Source: Mayfieldus sp038317345
GTDB taxonomy: Bacteria > Actinomycetota > Thermoleophilia > Solirubrobacterales > 70-9
Length of the DNA stretch: 64,000 nt
NCBI GenBank assembly: GCA_038317345.1
Contig: JBBQBH010000009.1
Location: forward strand, 1 to 64,000
Reading direction: 5' to 3'
The notes under the pieces are model-generated. The model had not been told where the DNA came from. It made no database searches and saw only the letters and a list, made by a program, of their open reading frames with translations. The translations under genes and the position numbers were made by a program. Every line of letters begins with the position of its first letter. Position 1 is the first letter of the stretch. Below are positions 39,659-49,247 of the stretch, one piece after another.

Positions 39659-41656
39659 ATGGAAGAAGCGACAGCAGGCCGCGCTGGGGAACTGCTCTGG
39701 GAGCCGCCGGCCGAGATGGTCGAGCGCTGCGCGATGACCCGCTACATGCGCTGGCTGGAGAGCGAGCGCGACCTGCGCTTCGACGGCTACCCGCCCCTGT
39801 GGGAGTGGTCGGTTACCGAACTGGAGGACTTCTGGTCCTCGATCTGGGACTACTTCGGAGTCGAGTCCCCCACCCCATACTCGGCAGTGCTCGCCGAGCG
39901 CAAGATGCCTGGCGCCCGCTGGTTCGAGGGCGCTGAGCTCAACTACGCCGCGCACCTCTTCCGCGATAAGCACGCCGAGGAACCGGCAATCCTGCACGCC
40001 TCCGAGCTGCGCAACCTCACCCAGCTGAACTGGGCAGAGCTGCGCGACCAGGTCGCCGAGATCGCCGCCGGCCTTCGCGACCTCGGCGTCGGGCGCGGCG
40101 ACCGCGTCGCCGCCTACCTGCCGAACATCCCCGAGGCGGTGATCGCCTTCCTCGCCACAGCCAGCGTCGGCGCCGTCTGGTCGAGCTGCTCGCCCGACTT
40201 CGGGCCCGGCAGCGTCGTCGACCGCTTCGCCCAGATCGAGCCCAAGGTCCTGTTCGCCGTCGACGGCTATGGCTACAACGGCAAGAAGTTCGACCGCCGC
40301 GAGGTGCTCGCCGGACTGCAGGCGCAGATGCCCTCGCTCCAGCAAACCGTCGTGCTCGGCTACCTCGACGCAGACCCGGACCTCTCAGCGCTGCGAAACG
40401 CGATCACCTGGGACGAGCTCGCCTCGACCGGAAGGGGCGCCGAGCTGCGCTTCGAGTCCGTCCCCTTCGACCACCCGCTGTGGATCCTCTACTCCTCCGG
40501 CACCACGGGGCTTCCGAAGGCGATCGTCCAGGGACACGGCGGGATCCTTCTCGAGCATCTCAAAAAGCTACACCTGCACATCGACGGACAGCGCGGGGAC
40601 CGGTTCTTCTGGTTCACGACGACCGGCTGGATGATGTGGAACTTCCTCGTCTCCGGCCTGCTGACCGAGGCGGCGATCGTGCTCTACGACGGCAGTCCCG
40701 GCCACCCGGACATGGGGGTCCTCTGGGACCTCGCCGACCGCGCCGGCATCACCTGCTTCGGCACCAGCGCCAGCTACATCGCCAGCTGCATGAAGGCCGA
40801 GGTCGAGCCCGGCGCCGGTCGCGACCTCTCGGCCCTGCGCGCGGTCGGCTCGACCGGCTCCCCCCTGTCCCCGGAGAGCTTCGACTGGATCTATGACCAC
40901 CTCGGGAGCGACACCTGGCTGTTCTCGACCAGCGGCGGCACCGACGTCTGCACCGCATTTGTCGGCGGCGTTCCGCTGCTCCCCGTCTACCGCGGCGAGC
41001 TTCAGGGACGTGCGCTGGGCGCAAAGGTCGAGGCCTTCGACGAGGGGGGAAGCCCGGTGATCGACGAGGTCGGCGAGCTTGTGATCACCGAACCGATGCC
41101 ATCGATGCCGCTGTTTCTGTGGGGCGATGGGGACGGCTCCCGCTACCGCGCCAGCTACTTCGAGCAGTACCCCGGAATCTGGCGCCACGGAGACTGGATC
41201 GAGATCACCTCGCGGGGCACCGCGGTGATCTACGGGCGCTCTGATTCGACCATCAACCGGCAGGGAGTGCGAATGGGCACCAGCGAGATCTACCGTGCCG
41301 TGCAGGCGATCCCCGATGTGCTCGACGCCCTGGTCGTCGACGTTCCCAGACCCGGGACGGAGGGATGGATGCCCCTGTTCGTCGTCCTGCACGAGGGCGC
41401 CGATTTGAACCAGGAACTGGAAGACGAAATCAAGAAGCGGATCCGCGAGCGCTGCTCCCCCCGCCACGTTCCCAACGCGGTCTACCGGATCGCCGAGGTG
41501 CCACGGACGCTGAGCGGCAAGGTGCTGGAGGTGCCGGTGAAGCGGATCCTCATGGGCGCCGCGCCCGAGCAGGCGGCGAGTCGAGACTCGCTGGTCAACC
41601 CCGCGGCGCTCGACTACTTCGTCGAGCTGGCCGAGAGAATCGACACTTCGGCCTGA
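39659..41656 (+). CDS. Acetoacetyl-CoA synthetase
   Basis: This 665-residue acyl-adenylating enzyme makes acetoacetyl-CoA from acetoacetate, CoA and ATP. It has the ACS-type N-terminal cap (LWEPPAEMVERCAMTRYMRW), the P-loop YSSGTTGLPKAIVQGHGG, the A5-like region FSTSGGTDVCTAF, and the C-terminal lysine loop LSGKVLEVPVKRIL. The phrases around WWF-like FFWFTTTGWMMWNF and the overall length fit AacS rather than acetyl-CoA synthetase. The 3' end overlaps the opposing GGDEF gene by 43 bases. HMG-CoA lyase at 48312 could supply its acetoacetate. Confidence 0.9.
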   Translation: MEEATAGRAGELLWEPPAEMVERCAMTRYMRWLESERDLRFDGYPPLWEWSVTELEDFWSSIWDYFGVESPTPYSAVLAERKMPGARWFEGAELNYAAHLFRDKHAEEPAILHASELRNLTQLNWAELRDQVAEIAAGLRDLGVGRGDRVAAYLPNIPEAVIAFLATASVGAVWSSCSPDFGPGSVVDRFAQIEPKVLFAVDGYGYNGKKFDRREVLAGLQAQMPSLQQTVVLGYLDADPDLSALRNAITWDELASTGRGAELRFESVPFDHPLWILYSSGTTGLPKAIVQGHGGILLEHLKKLHLHIDGQRGDRFFWFTTTGWMMWNFLVSGLLTEAAIVLYDGSPGHPDMGVLWDLADRAGITCFGTSASYIASCMKAEVEPGAGRDLSALRAVGSTGSPLSPESFDWIYDHLGSDTWLFSTSGGTDVCTAFVGGVPLLPVYRGELQGRALGAKVEAFDEGGSPVIDEVGELVITEPMPSMPLFLWGDGDGSRYRASYFEQYPGIWRHGDWIEITSRGTAVIYGRSDSTINRQGVRMGTSEIYRAVQAIPDVLDALVVDVPRPGTEGWMPLFVVLHEGADLNQELEDEIKKRIRERCSPRHVPNAVYRIAEVPRTLSGKVLEVPVKRILMGAAPEQAASRDSLVNPAALDYFVELAERIDTSA

Positions 41657-43365
41657 ACCCCGTTCGTCCGGGCCAGCTCGTCGAACGCGTCAGAGTCCAG
41701 CAACGACAGGAACGCTTCGACGACCCGCTCGTCGAACTGGCTTCCAGCGTTGCGCCGCAGCTCGGCGCGCGCCTTCGACTCGTTCATCGCCGAGCGATAG
41801 GCGCGGTCGTTGGTCATCGCCTCGTACGCGTCGCCGACCGCGAGGATCCGCGCCTCCAGCGGTATCTCGCCCTCGCTGAGCCCGAGCGGATAACCGCGGC
41901 CGTCGGGGCGCTCGTGGTGGGCGCTGATCCAGAGGGCGATGTCGCTGAGCCCCGCGTTGCGGGCGATCCGCGCCCCGATCTCCGGATGGGTGCGCATCTC
42001 GTCCATCTCTGCCTCGGTGAGCGAGCCCGGCTTGGCCAGGATCGAGCCCCTGACGCCGATCTTGCCGACGTCGTGAAGAATCCCGGCGAGGCGAAGGCGC
42101 TGCACGTCGTCCGGGTACAACCCGATCTTCTCCCCCATCGCCTCGGCGTAACGCCCGACCACCTGCGAGTGGCGGGCCGAGCCCATCTGATTGACGTCAA
42201 CCAGCTCGGCGAGCGAGAGAATCGTCTCCAGGCTGGTCGGCAACTCGTTGGCGGCGCCGAGGCCGAGCTCGAGAAGGTTCGACGCGACCTCGTCGCTGAA
42301 GATCACCGTGCGGTCGCGCCCCAATCGCTTCGCCGCCAGTAGCGCCTGCTCGGCGGCCGCGATCAGCTCCTGGGGTGTGCTCCCGTGCCTTCCGAAGATC
42401 GCCACGCCGGCGCTGATAGTAAGTCCGTTCCCTCCGTCCTCCAGCGTCTCGCGCACCCTCCTGCGGAGCCGCTCGGCGAGCAGGTAGGTGTCGACCTGAG
42501 CGGCCTCCGGAACGATCACCGCAAACTCGTCGCCGCCGAGACGCGCCAGCGTGTCGCTCTCCCGCACCTCCCCGTGCATCAGCCGCGCGACCTGCTCGAG
42601 CAGCAGATCGCCCGCATGGTGACCGGCGCTGTCGTTGATTGGCTGGAAACGGTCGAGGTCGAGCATCACGAGTCCAAACTCGATTCGGACCCGCTTCGCC
42701 CGCGCAAGCTCATGGCGCAGCTTGGTGTCGAACTCGCGGCGATTGGGCAGACCGGTCAGCACATCGATGCTGGCCGCCGTGGACAGCTGACCGACCAGTT
42801 GCTCCGCCCGGGACCGCAGCAGGCCCATGATCACCCCGGAGACGAACAGGCCGCCGGTCAGCATCAACCACTTGAGCTGGGCCAGCTCGACCCCCCCGTG
42901 AAGGCCCAAGACGGCGGCGTAGGAGATGCTGGCCACCGCCCCGCAGATCATCGCCCAGCGCAACTCGAAGAAGTAGAACGCGGCCAGTGCAACCCAGAAG
43001 TAGAACAGCGCATAGGCGCCTGTCGCCTGGGTTCCGCCGAACACGATCGCCAGCGCGACGAGCAGGTTGCCGACCATCGGCGACACCCGGAACAACCACC
43101 GCGGCAGGCGGTCGTAAGCGACCACAAACAAGCCCGCTGTCAGATACGCCACCATCGCAACGGCGGCGAACGGCAGCTCGGCGCGATCCGGGGAGCCGGG
43201 CAGCAGCAGCGTCACCAACGCGAGCGTCCCGCCGATCCCGAACAAATAGGCGAAGGTCCGCGCCATCAGCGCCTTGTCCTCGACGATCCGCGTCGTCGAC
43301 ACGGCGCTGGAGAAGCGCAGGCGGGCCTTCAGAGGGGGCTCGAGATGTGGAGTTATTTCCAACAT
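41614..43365 (-). CDS. Membrane GGDEF + HD-GYP cyclic-di-GMP protein
   Basis: The product has 583 residues, with six or so membrane segments (about 38-195), a GGDEF diguanylate cyclase domain (about 210-365) and an HD-GYP phosphodiesterase domain (about 375-570). The cyclase site is an intact RLGGDEFAVI, preceded five residues upstream by RESD, a plausible inhibitory I-site. The phosphodiesterase has HDVGKIGV and HHERPDGRGYP. Both opposing activities appear catalytically complete. ATG 43365 or ATG 43266. It is convergent with acetoacetyl-CoA synthetase. Confidence 0.9.
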   Translation of the reverse strand: MLEITPHLEPPLKARLRFSSAVSTTRIVEDKALMARTFAYLFGIGGTLALVTLLLPGSPDRAELPFAAVAMVAYLTAGLFVVAYDRLPRWLFRVSPMVGNLLVALAIVFGGTQATGAYALFYFWVALAAFYFFELRWAMICGAVASISYAAVLGLHGGVELAQLKWLMLTGGLFVSGVIMGLLRSRAEQLVGQLSTAASIDVLTGLPNRREFDTKLRHELARAKRVRIEFGLVMLDLDRFQPINDSAGHHAGDLLLEQVARLMHGEVRESDTLARLGGDEFAVIVPEAAQVDTYLLAERLRRRVRETLEDGGNGLTISAGVAIFGRHGSTPQELIAAAEQALLAAKRLGRDRTVIFSDEVASNLLELGLGAANELPTSLETILSLAELVDVNQMGSARHSQVVGRYAEAMGEKIGLYPDDVQRLRLAGILHDVGKIGVRGSILAKPGSLTEAEMDEMRTHPEIGARIARNAGLSDIALWISAHHERPDGRGYPLGLSEGEIPLEARILAVGDAYEAMTNDRAYRSAMNESKARAELRRNAGSQFDERVVEAFLSLLDSDAFDELARTNGVQAEVSILSASSTK

Positions 43366-43551
43366 GGCAGTACGAGAAGGAGCCGTGTAAACGGCGCCTG
43401 TGGAGATATCGGCAGGGGCGCGGAGCCCGACGACCCCGAAATCGACTAGATCGCGCGCTGAGTGGGGCGGCGGTGATCCGCTATTTCCGCCATCTCGTAG
43501 GTTTCCGCAGAGCGCGCAAGATCAGTAATCGCCTACAGACCGAGGACCGAA

Positions 43552-44545
43552 ATGGAGCAGAAGACCGTCGTCGACTTCGACATCGACCGCTATATGCGCA
43601 ACTCCAAGAAGGTGGACCTGAGCCATCTCGACTGGGAGGACATCCCCAACCACCACCTATCGGATGGGGACGTGATGTGCATGCACTACATGATGGACAT
43701 CGAGAAGCACACGGTGATCTATCTGCGCGACCTGCTCGCCACCCGCGCCGCGGCCGATCCCTACATCACCGCGTTTCTTTCCTGCTGGGTCTACGAGGAG
43801 CTCTGGCACGGCGAAGCGTTCTCGGACTTCCTGCGCGCCTACGGAATCGAGGAGCCGATCGAACCGCGGCTCCCCGACGGCTCCTCGCCGATGCCAACTC
43901 GGACCAACCGCCTGCGCCGGTTGCGCACCGACATCGGCGTCGGCAACGGCTTCGCGATCGTGCCCTCGATGGTCGGCTCGGCGCTGACCCGCAACTTCAT
44001 CGCCATCCACATGACCTGGGGCGCAAATCAACGAGCTCACCACGCTGACCGGCTACTACCAGCTGATGCGCCGCTCGTCCCACCCGGTGCTACACCAGAT
44101 GCTGCGCCGGGTGATCCAGGACGAGCGCCGCCACTTCGCCTTCTACCGGGCCCAGGCGAAGGCGCGGATGGAGGGCAATCCTGCCGCTGGGCGGATCGTG
44201 CGCCGCGCCCTGCACTCGTTCTGGACTCCGGTCGGCGCCGGCGTCAAGACGCAGGAGGAGACCGACGCGCTCGCCCTCTACCTGATGGGCGACGGCAGCG
44301 AGGAGGGACTCGAGGCCGCGCGCGGGATCGACGAGACGATCGCCGAGCTGTCCGGGCTGGAGGGACTGACGCTGATCGAGGACTACCTCGACGCGGCGGG
44401 GCGGCGCGTCGCCGAGCGCCCCGGCTGGGCCGGAATCACGCCGATGCCCGAGCAGCGCGAGCCTTCGACCGAGGGCACGGCGGGGCACTGGCCATCGCCC
44501 GAGGACACGAGCCGAGACGACGTGCCGGAGGAGCAGCCGGCCTAG
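43552..44545 (+). pseudogene. Ferritin-like diiron protein (acyl-ACP desaturase type), single frameshift
   Basis: Reading from ATG 43552 gives about 158 residues up to HMTWGA. One extra A in the AAA at 44024-44026 throws the frame off. Removing it restores NELTTLTGYYQLMRRS and a frame to 44545, total about 330 residues. Diiron ligand motifs are EELWH in the first part and DERRH in the second, the EExxH/DExRH pair of soluble acyl-ACP desaturases. As sequenced it would be truncated before the second motif. A sequencing slip at the short A-run is quite possible. It ends in a four-base overlap with the PAP2 gene. Confidence 0.75.
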
Positions 44546-45396
44546 CGAGCTTCGAGCTCGGCCGTGACCGCATAGACCAGGCTGATCGAAGCCGCTGCGA
44601 TCCCGATCGCCGCAATCACTCCCGTCGTGTGAGTGGCCGCATATGAGGTCAGCGCGTTTGGGTGCGTGACCACCAGCAGGGCGATGGCGAGCGTCGCCGG
44701 AATCGCCAGCAGCTCGAGTGCTCGCATGCCGATCGATCGCACCTGGAATCGCCGTTCGAGCGGAGCGCCGGCGGCGCTGCGGTTCCCACCTGTCGCCCGC
44801 AGGCCCGCGAGCACCAGCAAGCTGGTCGTGGTCGAGATCAGCAAGCCGGCCAGCACGTCACTCGGGAAGTGCCAGCCCTGGATCATCAGCGCCAGCGAGA
44901 CCGCCAAAACGAAGCTTCCGCCGACGATCGCCGTCGGCAGTCGCCAGCGGCTCGGGGCGACGAGGGCGGCGGCGAGCGCGAGTGACATCGCGGCGGTCGC
45001 GTGACCGCTGGGAAATGCGGTGTCCGGGAGCTGGTGGAGGAGGATCGGTTGATACCGCGGGTGCGCCGCGGCGACCTTGATCAGCTGGCTGGTCAGGCAG
45101 GCCGCGCCGACCAGCACCCCGGCCACCACCGCCTGGCGACGGCGGCCCAGGATGACCCCGGCTCCGCAGACAGCAAGCAGCCCCATCATCAGCCAGGGCA
45201 GGTCGACGCTGTGCGCGAGCCCGTCACCGATTTCCCAGATCCAGCGATGCTCGACCGAAAGCAACTCCAGCCCATACAGGGCCGTTGCGTCCCAGCGGGC
45301 GATCGGTCCGATGAAATAGGCGCACAGCAGGACGACGCCGAGAGCCACGACGCCGGCAGCCGCGAGGGTCAGGGGGCGGGAGATGCGCGAATCCAC
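44542..45396 (-). CDS. PAP2-family membrane phosphatase
   Basis: This 284-residue protein has about eight membrane segments. The PAP2 signature is present: KVAAAHPRYQP (variant of the first motif), FPSGHATAAMSL and GWHFPSDVLAG. It probably dephosphorylates lipid phosphates such as undecaprenyl pyrophosphate or phosphatidate. The C-terminal 90 residues add two further hydrophobic spans beyond the core. It is convergent with the diiron gene. Confidence 0.85.
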   Translation of the reverse strand: MDSRISRPLTLAAAGVVALGVVLLCAYFIGPIARWDATALYGLELLSVEHRWIWEIGDGLAHSVDLPWLMMGLLAVCGAGVILGRRRQAVVAGVLVGAACLTSQLIKVAAAHPRYQPILLHQLPDTAFPSGHATAAMSLALAAALVAPSRWRLPTAIVGGSFVLAVSLALMIQGWHFPSDVLAGLLISTTTSLLVLAGLRATGGNRSAAGAPLERRFQVRSIGMRALELLAIPATLAIALLVVTHPNALTSYAATHTTGVIAAIGIAAASISLVYAVTAELEAR

Positions 45397-45438
45397 CCCT
45401 AAACGGTACCGAGACCCGCTTGCGCCTCCATCGACCGC

Positions 45439-46959
45439 CTATGCGGGCGTCACCGGGTTGCGTCGGTCGGCGAACCGCCGATCGCGGCCCTCGGCATAGG
45501 CGAAGCGGCGGATCAGCTCGGCGCGCAGGTCATCTGGCTGTACGACGGCGTCGACGACCAGCTCGGAGCCGAGGTGCAGGATGTCGATGTCCTCCGCGTA
45601 CTCACGGCGCTTCTCGGCCACGAACCTCTCCCGCTCCTCGGGGTCCTCGATCGCCTGAATCTGGTTGTAGAAGACCGCGTTGATCGCCGCCTGCGGTCCC
45701 ATCACCGCGATCGAGGCAGTCGGGAGAGCGATGCAGCCATCGGGCTCGAAGGCCGGGCCCGCCATCGCGTAGAGCCCGGCGCCGTATGCCTTGCGGACGA
45801 TCACCGAGATCTTCGGAACTGTCGCTTCGGCGACGGCGCTGATCATCTTCGCGCCGTGGCGGATAATGCCCTGACGCTCGACCGCGGTGCCGATCATGAA
45901 CCCGGGCACATCGGCGAGGAACAGCAGCGGGACGTTGAAGGCATTGCAGGTCTGGATGAAACGTGCCGCCTTGTCAGCCGAGTCGACGAACAGAACCCCA
46001 CCCTTCTCGTTCGGCTGGTTGGCGACGATGCCGACGGCGCGGCCGTCGAGGCGCGCGTAGCCGGTGATCAGCTCCTTCGCCCAGCGCGCATGCACCTCGA
46101 GCAATGAGTCGGCGTCAAGCAGCGCGTCGAGCGCCTCACGCATGTCGAAGATCTGGTTCTCGTCGGCCGGGACGATGTCGCCGATCGAAGACCTCGAGGC
46201 CGGGTCGGCCGGCGGCGTCGGGGGTGGGTCCTCGCGCCAGTTGACCGGCATGTAGGACAGATAGCGGCCCCCCAGATCGATCACATCCTCGTCTGTCGCC
46301 GCGAGGAAGTGCCCGCATCCCGAGACGCCGGTGTGCATCTTCGCGCCGCCCATCTCCTCCAGCGTCACCTTCTCGCCGATCACCATCTCGGCCATTCGGG
46401 GGGAGCCCAGGTACATCGAGGCGTTGCCCTCGCGCATGATCACGACGTCGCAGAAGGCCGGGATGTATGCGCCCCCCGCGGCGCTCGGCCCGAACAGCAG
46501 ACAGACCTGCGGCACCTGGCCGGAGAGCCGCACCTGGTTGTAGAAAATGCGCCCGGCGCCGCGGCGGCCCGGGAACATCTGCACCTGGTCGGTGATCCGT
46601 GCTCCGGCGGAATCGACCAGGTAGACCATCGGCACGCCCAACTTCAGCGCCCGCTCCTGGACACGGAGGATCTTCTCGACCGTCTTTGGGCCCCATGACC
46701 CGGCCTTGACGGTCGGGTCGTTGGCCATCAGCGCTGCGCGGCGCCCTCCGATCAGCGCCAGACCGGTGACCACCCCGTCGGCACCCAAACCTTCCTGCTC
46801 CCAGTTGGCGAGCAGCGCTTCCTCCGCGAACGAGCCGGGGTCGACGAGCCGCTCGATCCGCTCACGGACGGGAAGCTTTTCCTGCTCGGCCAGCTTCGCG
46901 TGATGACGCTCAGGACCGCCGGCCAGCGCCGCCTCCAACGCCGGTCGGATGTCGGTCAC
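45439..46959 (-). CDS. Acyl-CoA carboxylase beta subunit (MCC/PCC-like)
   Basis: The product is a 506-residue carboxyltransferase. Both halves are complete, with DSAGARITDQVQMFPGRRG, FGPSAAGGAYIPAFCDVV, LADVPGFMIGTAVER and RKAYGAGLYAMAGPAF. The segments around MYLGSPRMAEMVIGEKVTLE and GVSGCGH resemble 3-methylcrotonyl- or geranyl-CoA carboxylase more than propionyl-CoA carboxylase. With HMG-CoA lyase nearby this suggests leucine breakdown, but substrate is inference. GTG start overlaps the upstream DivIVA-like gene's stop (GTGA). No alpha subunit in the window. Confidence 0.85.
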   Translation of the reverse strand: MTDIRPALEAALAGGPERHHAKLAEQEKLPVRERIERLVDPGSFAEEALLANWEQEGLGADGVVTGLALIGGRRAALMANDPTVKAGSWGPKTVEKILRVQERALKLGVPMVYLVDSAGARITDQVQMFPGRRGAGRIFYNQVRLSGQVPQVCLLFGPSAAGGAYIPAFCDVVIMREGNASMYLGSPRMAEMVIGEKVTLEEMGGAKMHTGVSGCGHFLAATDEDVIDLGGRYLSYMPVNWREDPPPTPPADPASRSSIGDIVPADENQIFDMREALDALLDADSLLEVHARWAKELITGYARLDGRAVGIVANQPNEKGGVLFVDSADKAARFIQTCNAFNVPLLFLADVPGFMIGTAVERQGIIRHGAKMISAVAEATVPKISVIVRKAYGAGLYAMAGPAFEPDGCIALPTASIAVMGPQAAINAVFYNQIQAIEDPEERERFVAEKRREYAEDIDILHLGSELVVDAVVQPDDLRAELIRRFAYAEGRDRRFADRRNPVTPA

Positions 46960-47834
46960 TGCCTGGTCGGAGAGGGCGGCGGCGGTTGGCTGGGCGGGGA
47001 GGCCGGCTCGGGCTCCGTGGGGGCAGATCTGACGTCAGTCGCGGCCCGTCCATCGTCATTCGTCGCCTGGCCGCTGTTCGTCGCCGGCGGCATTGTGTCG
47101 ATTGCAGGCGGCCTGGTATCGGTGGGCGGCCTGGTAGCCGCCGGATCCGCCGCCTTGCCAACCGTTGCCGCGCCGGCGAGCTGACTCGACAGCTTCTCGA
47201 GCCCGCCGACGACCGCGTCGCGTCGCGTCTCCAGGTCGGCGATCACCCTCTCCATCTCGCGGCGGCGCTTGGCGCCCTCCTCGACCATCCGAATCGCCTT
47301 GTCCTCGGCCTCCTTCACGGTCGTGGAGGCGTGAGCGTCCACCTCGCTGCGGACCCGCTTCGCGTATTCGTCCGCCTCGTCATGGAGCTTCGTGGCCTGC
47401 GCCTCGGCCTCCTGGCGAGCCCGCCCCGAGATCGTCTCGGCCTCACTCCGCAGTTGGCTCGAGTATGCCTCGGCTTCCCCGCGGGCCTTGGTTGCGAAAG
47501 CCTGGGCCTCTTCGCGCGCGTGCTTGGCGTACTCGTCGGCGGAGGCCTTGATCGACTCCACGCTCCCGTGTGCGTCCTCGCGGATCTGGCTCGCGTCGTG
47601 CTCGGCGTCCGCGCGTAGCGACTGGGCTGCCTCCTCGGCCGCGGTGAGGATCTTGCCCGTCTTGTCGCCGATCCGTTCCAGCTCGTGCTTGATCGTGTCG
47701 GAATGAACCTGTTCCGTGGCACCGCCCTCCAGCCACTCGGCCAGCTTCGACAGGTAGTTGTCGACCTCGCGCCGGTCATACCCGCGTCGCGCGAACGTGA
47801 AAGTCGCGTTCCGAATCCGTTCGATCGTCTCCAC
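46956..47834 (-). CDS. DivIVA-like coiled-coil protein
   Basis: The N-terminus has the DivIVA phrase ATFTFARRGYDRREVDNYL. A long coiled coil (residues about 45-215) rich in Ala/Glu heptads follows, then a Pro/Thr/Ala-rich unstructured tail. DivIVA/Wag31 proteins mark curved membrane and organise polar growth or division in actinobacteria; shorter relatives are common. GTG 47834 is preferred because AGGAGGAAGGGAAGA precedes it; GTG 47855 would consume that site. Overlap with the carboxyltransferase start suggests a shared transcript. Probably peripheral on the cytoplasmic membrane. Confidence 0.8.
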   Translation of the reverse strand: METIERIRNATFTFARRGYDRREVDNYLSKLAEWLEGGATEQVHSDTIKHELERIGDKTGKILTAAEEAAQSLRADAEHDASQIREDAHGSVESIKASADEYAKHAREEAQAFATKARGEAEAYSSQLRSEAETISGRARQEAEAQATKLHDEADEYAKRVRSEVDAHASTTVKEAEDKAIRMVEEGAKRRREMERVIADLETRRDAVVGGLEKLSSQLAGAATVGKAADPAATRPPTDTRPPAIDTMPPATNSGQATNDDGRAATDVRSAPTEPEPASPPSQPPPPSPTRQ

Positions 47835-47865
47835 TCTTCCCTTCCTCCTCTTCACGGCCGGGAGC

Positions 47866-48246
47866 TTAGCCGCTACCCGCCCCCGCCAGCTTGGTCTGCA
47901 TCGCTTCCGCCAGGGCCTGCACGCCGCTCATCGGTCGGACCATCACCATCAGCTCGACGATCCTGTCGTCGGCGTCGAAACGCAGGACGTCCACTCCGTT
48001 CAGCTCGCGATCGCCGACCCGGGCTTCGAATATGAGAACAGCGGTGTCGCCCGACTCGACCTGATCGGTGTAGCGGAAATCCTCGAACACCTCGACGACG
48101 GCGAGGAGGAGCATCGCAATCGCCTCGCGGCCCTCGTAGGGCGCGAAGACGACCGGACTGCGGAACGAGGCTTGCTCAGCGAAAAGCTCATCCATGGCCG
48201 AGAAGTTCTTTTCCTCGGCCGCTGCCCTGAAGCGGTCGCTTCTCAT
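47866..48246 (-). CDS. SnoaL-like (NTF2-fold) protein
   Basis: The product has 126 residues. The alpha+beta pattern (FRAAAEEKNFSAMDELFAE, then FRSPVVFAPYEGREAIA and VLRFDADDRIVELMVMVRP) is that of SnoaL-like nuclear-transport-factor-2 folds. No enzyme residues can be claimed. ATG 48246. It lies between the DivIVA-like and HMG-CoA-lyase genes, on the same strand. Confidence 0.75.
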   Translation of the reverse strand: MRSDRFRAAAEEKNFSAMDELFAEQASFRSPVVFAPYEGREAIAMLLLAVVEVFEDFRYTDQVESGDTAVLIFEARVGDRELNGVDVLRFDADDRIVELMVMVRPMSGVQALAEAMQTKLAGAGSG

Positions 48247-48311
48247 TGGCCGACACAGTATTGAGCGAGGGTCGGATGGGCCAAGCGGCGCTGACTCGAA
48301 GTCAGTCGACC

Positions 48312-49247
48312 CTAGGCGTCGATCTGGCCCTGCCATTCGACCGGCCCGGCGCGCAGGACATGCGCGCCCAGGGGGCGTCCGAGTGTCTCCTGCGCGGCGC
48401 GCGAGGCCTCGATCAGCTTCGCCAGGTCGATCCCGGTCTCGATCCTCATCTCGTGCAGCATCGAAACCACGTCCTCGGTCGCGACGTTGCCGGTCGAACC
48501 GGGCGGGACCGGACAGCCGCCGAGCTCGCCGAACGAGCTCTCGAACGAGTCGATGCCCTCCTCCAGCGCCGCCAGCACGTTGGCCAGGCCCTGACCGCGG
48601 GTGTTGTGGAAGTGGGCGGTCAGCTCGACCCCCCCGAGCTGAGCGCGGGCGGCGATGAAGAATTCGTGCACCTGCCGGGGGTTGGCCATCCCGGTGGTGT
48701 CGCCGAAGGCGACCTCCTCGCATCCAGCCGCCGCCAGACGCTTTCCGATCTCGAACACACGCTCGGGCGTGACCTCCCCTTCGTAGGGACATCCGAAGGA
48801 GACCGAGATCACCCCTTCACAGCGCAGCCCCTCGGCGCGGGCGGCGGCGATCGTACGCTCCAGCCCGTCCAGCGACTCCTCGATTGAGCGGTTGACGTTG
48901 CGCTGGTTGTGGGTCTCCGACGCGGAGAGAAACAGGTTGACCTCGTCGAAGCGATCCCGCATCTCCAGCGCCCTCTCAAGGCCGCGCTCGTTGGGGATCA
49001 GAACCGAAAGGGACACGTCGTCGCGCCGCTCGATCCGCTCCAGCACCTGCTCGGCGTCGGCGAGCTGCGGGATCACGTCGGGGCGCACGAAAGAGGTCAC
49101 CTCCAAGCGCGCCAGTCCGGTGTCCGACAGCAGGTCGATGAGCCGCACCTTGTCTTCGGTGCCGATCACCTCGGGCTCGTTCTGGAACCCGTCTCGCGGG
49201 CCGACCTCGCGGATCCGGACGCGGTCGGGGAGCCCGGCGGGGCTCAA
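48312..49247 (-). CDS. Hydroxymethylglutaryl-CoA lyase
   Basis: This 311-residue TIM-barrel lyase splits HMG-CoA to acetoacetate and acetyl-CoA. Catalytic motif IREVGPRDGFQNE carries the Arg and Asp. HFHNTRGQGLAN provides metal-binding histidines. GGCPVPPGSTGNVATEDV matches the lyase signature with its reactive Cys. The start overlaps the thioesterase gene's stop by four bases. Its acetoacetate may feed acetoacetyl-CoA synthetase at 39659; with the carboxyltransferase at 45439, a leucine route is likely. Confidence 0.9.
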   Translation of the reverse strand: MSPAGLPDRVRIREVGPRDGFQNEPEVIGTEDKVRLIDLLSDTGLARLEVTSFVRPDVIPQLADAEQVLERIERRDDVSLSVLIPNERGLERALEMRDRFDEVNLFLSASETHNQRNVNRSIEESLDGLERTIAAARAEGLRCEGVISVSFGCPYEGEVTPERVFEIGKRLAAAGCEEVAFGDTTGMANPRQVHEFFIAARAQLGGVELTAHFHNTRGQGLANVLAALEEGIDSFESSFGELGGCPVPPGSTGNVATEDVVSMLHEMRIETGIDLAKLIEASRAAQETLGRPLGAHVLRAGPVEWQGQIDA

